Positions 57,578-64,000 of a DNA stretch of 64,000 bases are shown here, one piece after another. The stretch spans positions 261,153,368-261,217,367 of the forward strand of contig OY282560.1 of assembly GCA_958295665.1 (NCBI GenBank), written 5' to 3'. A program made the translations under genes and the position numbers. Origin of the DNA: Tipula vernalis. Its lineage: Eukaryota > Arthropoda > Insecta > Diptera > Tipulidae. Each line of letters begins with the position of its first letter. Positions within the stretch are counted from its first letter, which is position 1. The notes below the pieces were generated by a model that ran no database searches, was not told where the DNA came from, and worked only from the letters and a program-made list of their open reading frames with translations.

Positions 57578-58145
57578 CGCCGCACCATGTGCGGTTAAAC
57601 AAGACTAATTGATCGGGTGATGTGAGGTGTGGTCATGTGAAGGGTCGGTCTTTTTTCCATCCTTGTTCCGTGCGTGCCGTTCGTTCCTCCAGGACAGGCT
57701 GTGCTGGAGGGCGGCACGCCATATGAGTTGATCGCGTCGGGGTAACGGTTTCCGTTCGGGGGGGTTGTCGCTAGGATTGTCATGCGGGCGTCCTTCCCTC
57801 ATTCCGTGGCATCGGTGGCCGTCGTAACTGGGAAACAGCATCCCAGTAGGCGGGCCGATGAGGGGAGGCCCGTGTGGCAGTCACGGCGGTGATCGCCTGG
57901 AATTGAAACGGTCTCTCCGGATCGATCACTCCCTGCTTATTATTTTCTTTAGCCGCCGAGGCCGTGGCAAAATAATTTTAAATTTCTTTTTCCTGTCCAT
58001 TTTATTCTTCATGCGGTTATTCAAGCATGAGGGTATGTCTGGAAAACCCCACGCCGCACCGTGAGCTCTAGCCAGCTACAATACCGCACCAGACCACTAT
58101 TCTCATGTCTGTTAACGTAATCCCTTTGGGGGATTGCGTTACAGT
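57578..58145. other. GC-rich, hairpin-rich island, unidentified
   Basis: Base composition changes abruptly from AT-rich to clearly GC-rich and back. At least six exact stems lie here: CCGCAC/GTGCGG (near 57583), GCGTGCCG/CGGCACGC (57672-57679 with 57712-57719) enclosing CTCCAG/CTGGAG (57687-57692 with 57704-57709), CTGGGA/TCCCAG (57828-57833 with 57841-57846), GTGATCG/CGATCAC (57889-57895 with 57923-57929) and GTAATCCC...GGGATTGCGTTAC (near 58115-58141). Both strands have short ORFs, the longest about 78 codons on the minus strand (RPHDNPSDNPPERKPLPR), none recognised. The features suggest a structured RNA, for instance the untranslated region of a retroelement, or DNA of different origin. 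Confidence 0.5.
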
Positions 58146-60240
58146 GAAAGTTATGGTTATAATTTATTGAAAAGTTGAAATTCAAGTTAGGTTCAGGCGG
58201 GAAAGAAAATGAGAAACATTTAACTTCGTCTAGTTTGCCTGTTTAAAAATACCAACAATTTTGCGTTGACAATATTCATGAAAGTACCTCTAGCGTAGCG
58301 CGTAAATAGCGAAATATTTTTTTTATATTTTAGATACAAAAATTTATATTTTTATTTGTATTTTTATAGCTATTCGTATTTGATCCAATTTATCTACTAA
58401 AAGCCTGAAAATTAGTGCAGGTTATTTTCAAGATAACGAACAGAATTACCATGATTAGGCAAATTAATACATTCCAAAGACAATTGGATGGATTAACGAA
58501 GGGATACAAAATTTATCCAGCTTGGTAATACAGAATCCCGAATGTACTATGGCAAGGCCTCAAACAACTAAGGGTATAGGAGGTAATGAGTTTTGCTTAT
58601 TTAAATTGCAATAAGAAGATGAACCTATTTCAATACTGTGTTCAAAGCAATAATCTGCAAAACTTTCCGTGATTTTTGACTTGACGAAACCAGTGGAACA
58701 GATTCTCCAATCCGCCTGTATGTAAGAAATCTATCTTTTATGTCATCATTAGGAAAATAGGGAAGTTACGGTAAAACATTTCAATGAGGGTCATTAGATG
58801 GTACCGATTACGTTGATTTGGAAAATTTGCTTTCAATTGCACCTGAACTGAAGCTGCAAAGTTGCTAATTACATATTATATTTCTTATGTATTTCATTCA
58901 TAAGTTATCCATACTGTTTTGCTTTTCGTTTAAGAATGACTGAATATGCATTTGCAATATTCCTATTTTCAAAAAGGGTGCTCTTTTACGCTGATTGACT
59001 TAGAAACAGTGCTGCTAGTTGTCAGTTTCACAATAATACGGCAAAAGAGATATCTTTCACTCGATTAATTAGCAGTTAAAAGCGGAAGAAATACCAAAAC
59101 TGATAATTTCGGCTAAAAAAAATAGCCCCTGGAGATATTATTGACTAGTGTATTGATTACTGTATCAGAATTTGCATTGCCTTGAAGAAGTAGCACAGCC
59201 AATAAGCCTCTGTGCCTTGAGCTTTCGAATTGTATATGAAGGGATTAACCTATAATTCGAGGTTATCTAAACAATGATGTCGGAACATAGTGTTCCTCAA
59301 ATACGTTTTAATTAATTTTAATTAGGAGAAACTATTCGCAGCTTTGGCAGATGATACAGGTAATGTTCAAAATATTTGCAATGCGGTTCCCACACCAGGT
59401 AACGGTTTGAAATACAACTGATTTTGACAAATAAAGATTAGCAAAATAATGTATGCCGGATAGTTTTTTCGGATAGTAGTAGTTTTCATTTATCAACAAG
59501 AAATCAGATGAATTTCACCGCATGGTTGGATGATTGTAAAAACGATAGCACCTAATCTAATCAATATGCAAATTTTCGCAAGGGCAATATTAGCGCTTTT
59601 TCCACACTTCGCACTTCCTTCCACTCATACATTTAAATGTTGAATAGTGTTGAATATATCATAAGAAAAATATTGTTTACTCTTTCTATCTCAATAATGC
59701 ACAGAAGTCTTGCATTTTTTATATTGTTTCTTTGTAGTAATTGTAGTGAAATTCACTTATAACGACATTGAGAATCCGTTGTTATAACCGTATGTCGTAA
59801 TATATGGTTTTTAGTTATACAAGTAACATAACAAATTAGTTCAAATTTCCGACGTTATAAGCGAAATGTTGTTATATCCAAGGGGGCCATAAATTAATTT
59901 CACTGTAGTATTTTAAGGTTAATTTGTTAAAATCAGCGTACATAATATAATTAAATTCAAAAGAATGAAAAGGTAGGTATACATTTATAATTTGTACGAG
60001 TGCTGAAAGTGCTGAAATTCCTGGTTTCGATAGTGGAAATCTCGTTTCACTCTAAATAGTTTGTAGTAGTTATTGCATACATTTAGGCGCGTTGACTACC
60101 TAGATAAAACTATGGTAGGTAGATGATTGAAGGATGACAACAAAATTTAAAATAATACTCTTAAATCAAAATTAAGGAAGGGGCTCCCGAAGCAAACAAT
60201 AATTTACCGTTTATTCTAACCCAGTAGATTATCTCAATCC
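58146..60240. other. Non-coding stretch
   Basis: No coding motif and no clear repeat seen. It lies between the GC-rich island and the SINE-like sequence. Confidence 0.5.
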
Positions 60241-60244
60241 ACCG

Positions 60245-60420
60245 ATAAAATGGTACAGCGGGTTAAATCTGCTGCGTTTAGATGAGGATACCGGGTTCGA
60301 ATCCCGAAAGGGAAGGGATGCAAAAGCGATTTACTATATATAGGGCTACTACTTACAGACTGGCATAGTGCTATGGAACGTGCAGATGATCTACGTAAAA
60401 CAGTCGTAAGCCGTGCGGTT
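60245..60420 (+). mobile_element. tRNA-derived SINE-like sequence
   Basis: An A-box-like TGGTACAGCGGG (60251-60262) and an exact B box GGTTCGAATCC (60294-60304) stand 43 bp apart, as in tRNA genes. The B box sits in a 4-bp T-stem (CGGG/CCCG). The 5' and 3' acceptor halves do not pair, so it is not a functional tRNA. A body of about 110 bp follows without a clear tail. Confidence 0.55.
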
Positions 60421-61700
60421 TTGATTTGGCTATTGCATAAGGTGGGAAGTTAAGGCGACAGTTACTTAAATTGGATAGGAAAAATGTTCGATAAATTGAG
60501 CTCGTCAAATTTTATTTGAACTTATCCTATTTACAATTAAAAATATAAAAAGTAAATCTTCTAGTTTGTTTTAGCTATCTTTAAATAAGTTGAAATCAAA
60601 TTGATCTTCCGTAATAAGGCTCTGAAAAACCTATAGTTTCTAGTCTCTGGAAAAGCCAGTTGTAGCACCAAGGGGAATAGCTGCCCCGCCATTGTAATTA
60701 CCAAAAGGAAATACACATCATACAAAACGAGAATTTTTAAAGTCAGTTATTATTTTAATATGCTATGAAACAACAACGTTACCGATCCGGGCAAAAACAA
60801 ATTTAATATTTCAAGACACAATGGAAATGAATTAAATTTAGGAGGAAACATGATGGTTTTGGTAATCCCAAAAAGGGTCCCGAGGTATTATAGAATTTTT
60901 TTTTTTAATTGAGAGCAGTTTTTTTGCCAACGCTAAAACACAGAAACTTTGGAAAATATGCGCTGTTCAATTGACTCTGAATTTCCTGAGTGAATTATGA
61001 AGATAGGTGATGGGATTCAAATTCAACTTATATTTGCAAAAACAAATTGGTCAATTGAAACCCTCAAAACGTAGTTGCCTGTACTGTAGATATTGTTGAA
61101 GATATTTATTGGAACCAGTTTACAACAGCGCATTCTGAAAACATTATAAAACGTACAACCCTCTTTCCAAAAAAATGAAGATGTTCGAGCTGAATTTACC
61201 TGAATTCCAGGTAAATTTTCCAAATGATTTTCTGAACTCAACTAGAAAAAGATCCATTATATTACGGTTAGCTTATGCAACCACTATTAATAAGTCGCAG
61301 AAGTGACAGTTCACCAAAATAATAGATGGACGGTTACAAAGAAAGGATTATATGACCAAAGTGGTATTATACAGATTACATTGTATTCATTGAAATTTTT
61401 TAAGCAACAGAAAAAATTGTTCATTATATTATATACAGCTGTTAAACGAATTGCATGAAATTCGCGAATTCAGAGGGACCCTGATTTAATATGTCATACA
61501 TTTTAGTTAAATACCCAAAATTCCACATACGACGTTTGAGTTTAGTTCAATTAATCGCTCAAGTGTGGGTATGTCCGCATAAAGTACTAGAAGTATGTGG
61601 TTCGACGCTAGATTCGTGCAACTTTATTATTTAATTTAATTTGTATGTTTAGTGGAAAATGTAATTTTTAAATTTTTCTTTTTCGCTGACGCTACATCTC
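60421..61700. other. Non-coding stretch
   Basis: No motif recognised; short ORFs only. Confidence 0.5.
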
Positions 61701-61704
61701 ATAG

Positions 61705-61774
61705 AAGGATTTGGCCGCTTCATGACGAAGTTTCATCCGGAGCTTAAAATAAGGATGCTAACCACTGTGCCACC
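61705..61774 (-). repeat. tRNA-like promoter remnant on the minus strand
   Basis: Minus-strand TGGCACAGTGGTTAGCAT (61772-61755) matches the A-box region of tRNAs closely. A weak B-box-like GCGGCCAAATCC follows about 40 bp on. Probably a second SINE fragment of tRNA origin, possibly of another family. Confidence 0.45.
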
Positions 61775-62050
61775 TAGGCATTTTTTCGCATTACAAGTTT
61801 GATAAAATGGAGCGGAGTTAGAAAAATCAACTGGCAAAACGGTAACAAAAACACAATTTATCCGCACAGAAATTTGTAAACCGAATCGTTCTAACATAAA
61901 GTCAATTAATAAATATATTATATCGTTTGATATGCTTAATATTACAAAAATGCAAACCTCATTGCAAATGATATTTTAGGCATCTTAAATTTCATTAGCC
62001 ACATGTACCTAGAGTAAGAAATATTTTATCAATATTTTGTTAGTTTATCA

Positions 62051-62064
62051 GGGGGGGGGGGGGG
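62051..62064. repeat. Poly-G run (14 G)
   Basis: Fourteen G residues in a row, unusual in this AT-rich window; its exact length may be an assembly artefact. Confidence 0.9.
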
Positions 62065-62372
62065 AGTAGAAGAAACAGCAGAGACGCAACGATTTCAACA
62101 ACAACGTCAAGCAACACTACCTACAGTTAGTACAAATTTGGGTGACCGCATGGGAACATGATGATGGAACGAAATCTCGCCCCCCTCACAACCGCCGATG
62201 GAACAAATGGTGAAGGGAATAATAATAGTTGTTTACAGCTTTTCAGAAAAAAGAGTTTGCGGCACCAGGAAAATTTGTGTTGTCATTGTGTCTTCTTACA
62301 GGTTGGAGCAGTAGATGAACTTTAAAATTGTATTGTCTTGTGCTAAATAAATTACTAAGAAATATATTACTA

Positions 62373-62690
62373 ACAAATTTACTAACTATCAACTATTTAG
62401 GTGTCTGGAACCGGGTTGAGTCTTTGTTGCTAACATTCCTTTCGCATCCCTCGATCTTGTTATATGTAAAAAGGTGTACGACGGCGGCCTGGCCAGGAGC
62501 GGATATTACTCTATTAGACTTATGTGGCTTATCGATGTGGTGCCTTTCTTTACGGAGTTTTGGGCTTCATGAAGAATGGTGTGTCGTGTTGTAACATGGG
62601 TATAATGGTGTGGTATTCGGATTTATAATACGGGAGACTTGCTTAATGCTTGATCGTACATCGCAATCAATCAATCAATCAATCAATATT
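62373..62690 (+). mobile_element. (AATC)n-tailed retroelement copy
   Basis: TTACTAACTATCAACTATTTAG, CTGGAACCGGGTTGAGTCT and AATGCTTGATCGTACAT, followed by about five CAAT units, resemble the three units at 33.05-34.76 kb. The middle is diverged. It is a further dispersed copy of that family, on the same strand. Confidence 0.7.
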
Positions 62691-63480
62691 TTGTTAGTTT
62701 ATCAATAAAAAATTGGAAATAGCTAAAACTAAAACTTCGTTTTAAAATATTATTTGCAGTGAGTTGAAATTTGTCCGGAAAATAACTTGATTTCAAAATT
62801 GTTTTTTTCCTCACTTTTTATTCTTCACTAGCAGGCTCTTTCTTTGGGTTGTAGCACTGGTTTTCATGTTTCTTTCCATAGTAAAATTATGTTTTTCACC
62901 CAAAGAAGCATATGGAATTCACGCGGCATTGCATATTGGGAAATTGGCAGCGATCAATTATATCATTTTAAATTGGTTGTTGAGGTTGATGTTTTACGAT
63001 CGAAATTTCACTGCTCTATAAACTTTACTAGTTTGGTATTTCTTAGCATTGTTAGCCGATCATTGCTTTACGAAGAATTTCTTTTTTGTTGGATTACAAC
63101 TTATTTGACAAGCCAATACACGGCCTAATTTTTACCACAACCGTTCAGTTTTGCAAACAACTCTGCCAAAAATTCAATTTGAATTTTTTTTTTCTTAAAT
63201 CCTTTGTTCAAACATGAGCTACACGCATCTGCTAACAAAGCATATTTGATATTTCTGATAAAGTTATCAAGAGTTATTCTGGTTACCGTGAGGATCCTTT
63301 TTTGTAAGAAGTCTCCGAAAATCAGCTTCTAATGGCTGAATTTTCAATATTTTTTGAGGAACATTTTATGAAATTTTGTTGAAATGTTGTTCTTTCATAA
63401 ACGTTCACTGTTCTTTCATAACGCTAAACGTTCGAATTATATAATTCGTTTAGTATATTAAAAAAAAATTAGAGAAAATA
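62691..63480. other. Non-coding stretch
   Basis: The largest ORF (62844-63128, 94 codons) has no recognisable motif and probably is not a gene. Confidence 0.45.
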
Positions 63481-63499
63481 AGCTTTTTTGACCTTAAAA

Positions 63500-63860
63500 A
63501 CTCACGTAACCCCTTAAAGCGTGAAAGTAATAGTATCAATTTTACCATTATTCTTCTTAACACTTAATAAAGTATCCAAAACAGGTAATTTATTATCCGC
63601 TTAAATTTAGAAAGCACACAATCAATTTTATTATCACGTACAATAATTCATCGACGTAGTTTTTAATAAGTAAGATATTAAAATCGATAGAGCTCAGAAG
63701 GGTGTCAAGTTCTGTCCATCTATTGAAATATCAGCGACCATTGGAGATAAAGGTGAACCCATAGCAACACCAATACCGAAATATTCTCTTTATTCGCTAT
63801 TAAAATCATAATATTTTGATTGTTCCTGAAATATTTTTTTTTCTTTCATTTATTTTCAGG
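63500..63860 (-). pseudogene. Penelope-like reverse transcriptase fragment
   Basis: On the minus strand near 63782 the frame reads FGIGVAMGSPLSPMVADIS, the highly conserved (A)MGSPLSP motif of Penelope-type RTs. It is followed by IDGQNLTPF, a stop, and KNYVDELL in place of the catalytic Y.DD region (RYVDD-like), then after frame changes LPVLDTLLSVKKNNGKI near 63.56 kb. Upstream (63.8 kb) a stop lies in DFNSE-stop-REYF. It is a broken remnant at the window edge; more may lie beyond. Confidence 0.75.
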
Positions 63861-64000
63861 TCATTAAAATGATCGGTAATTATATTGTATCAAGTGCAAG
63901 CTTACGACCTACTCTTCAGTTGTACCTAAAATGTAAAATACAAAACTGCAAAGTATTTGGCTGAAATATAAAGGTGCAACGACCGGAGGTAGAACTGTAC

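Noticed and set aside
57605..57841. A protein gene on the minus strand of the GC-rich island
   Set aside because: The 78-codon frame may simply reflect GC-rich sequence with few stops; no motif and no start context supports it.
60251..60310. A tRNA gene at the A/B-box pair
   Set aside because: The T-stem is present but the acceptor arms do not pair and no plausible anticodon arm is found; SINE-like origin is more likely.
62844..63128. A 94-codon plus-strand gene
   Set aside because: No recognisable motif, AT-rich composition and no neighbouring coding evidence.

Overview
The window is about 64 kb of AT-rich nuclear DNA from an animal, most likely an insect and probably a fly. Three things point there: the mix of transposon families (piggyBac, mariner, BEL/Pao, Ty3/gypsy, I-clade and jockey/CR1-like LINEs, Penelope); a BEL element whose primer-binding site matches the 3' end of insect tRNA-Tyr; and long homopolymer and ATA-rich intergenic DNA. 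I find no host protein-coding gene, no rRNA, no convincing functional tRNA and no CRISPR array. Almost everything recognisable is a decayed mobile element, so this looks like repeat-rich intergenic DNA, a large intron or pericentromeric sequence.

Region by region. 2.3-6.7 kb: a broken zinc-finger transposase-like gene on the minus strand sits beside a separate DNA transposon with terminal inverted repeats (TIRs) of about 260 bp and a decayed transposase. 7.5 kb: a 235-bp MITE. 9.5-17.1 kb: a nested stack in which a LINE RNase H region is split by a 6.8-kb TIR element with a 10-bp target duplication; that element holds a TTAA-flanked MITE, and the MITE holds a piggyBac that lost the region of its third catalytic aspartate. 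20.9-22.2 kb: a LINE fragment. 25.0-25.5 kb: a fold-back MITE. 27.5-28.7 kb: another TIR transposon relic. 29.0-29.5 kb: a mariner whose flanking DNA recurs at 53.6-55.5 kb.

30.8-38.6 kb: a Ty3/gypsy element with a SAP-like motif in gag, interrupted by a LINE, which is interrupted by an (AATC)n-tailed retroelement with a 23-bp target duplication, which is interrupted by a mariner with roughly 190-bp TIRs. 38.6-43.3 kb: a minus-strand I-clade LINE with both ORFs identifiable. 45.7-51.4 kb: candidate hAT ends enclosing a BEL/Pao element with both LTRs, primer-binding site, polypurine tract and a largely intact gag. 52.4-55.5 kb: mariner and LINE fragments. 57.6-58.1 kb: a strikingly GC-rich, hairpin-rich island I cannot identify. 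60-64 kb: tRNA-derived SINE-like sequences, a further (AATC)n-tailed copy and a Penelope fragment.

No multi-gene host system is visible. The interest lies in the order of nested insertions, in structurally odd elements (long-TIR mariner, palindrome-bearing piggyBac, arrayed repeats inside the 6.8-kb element) and in the GC-rich island. All identities come from reading motifs by eye; no database search was run.
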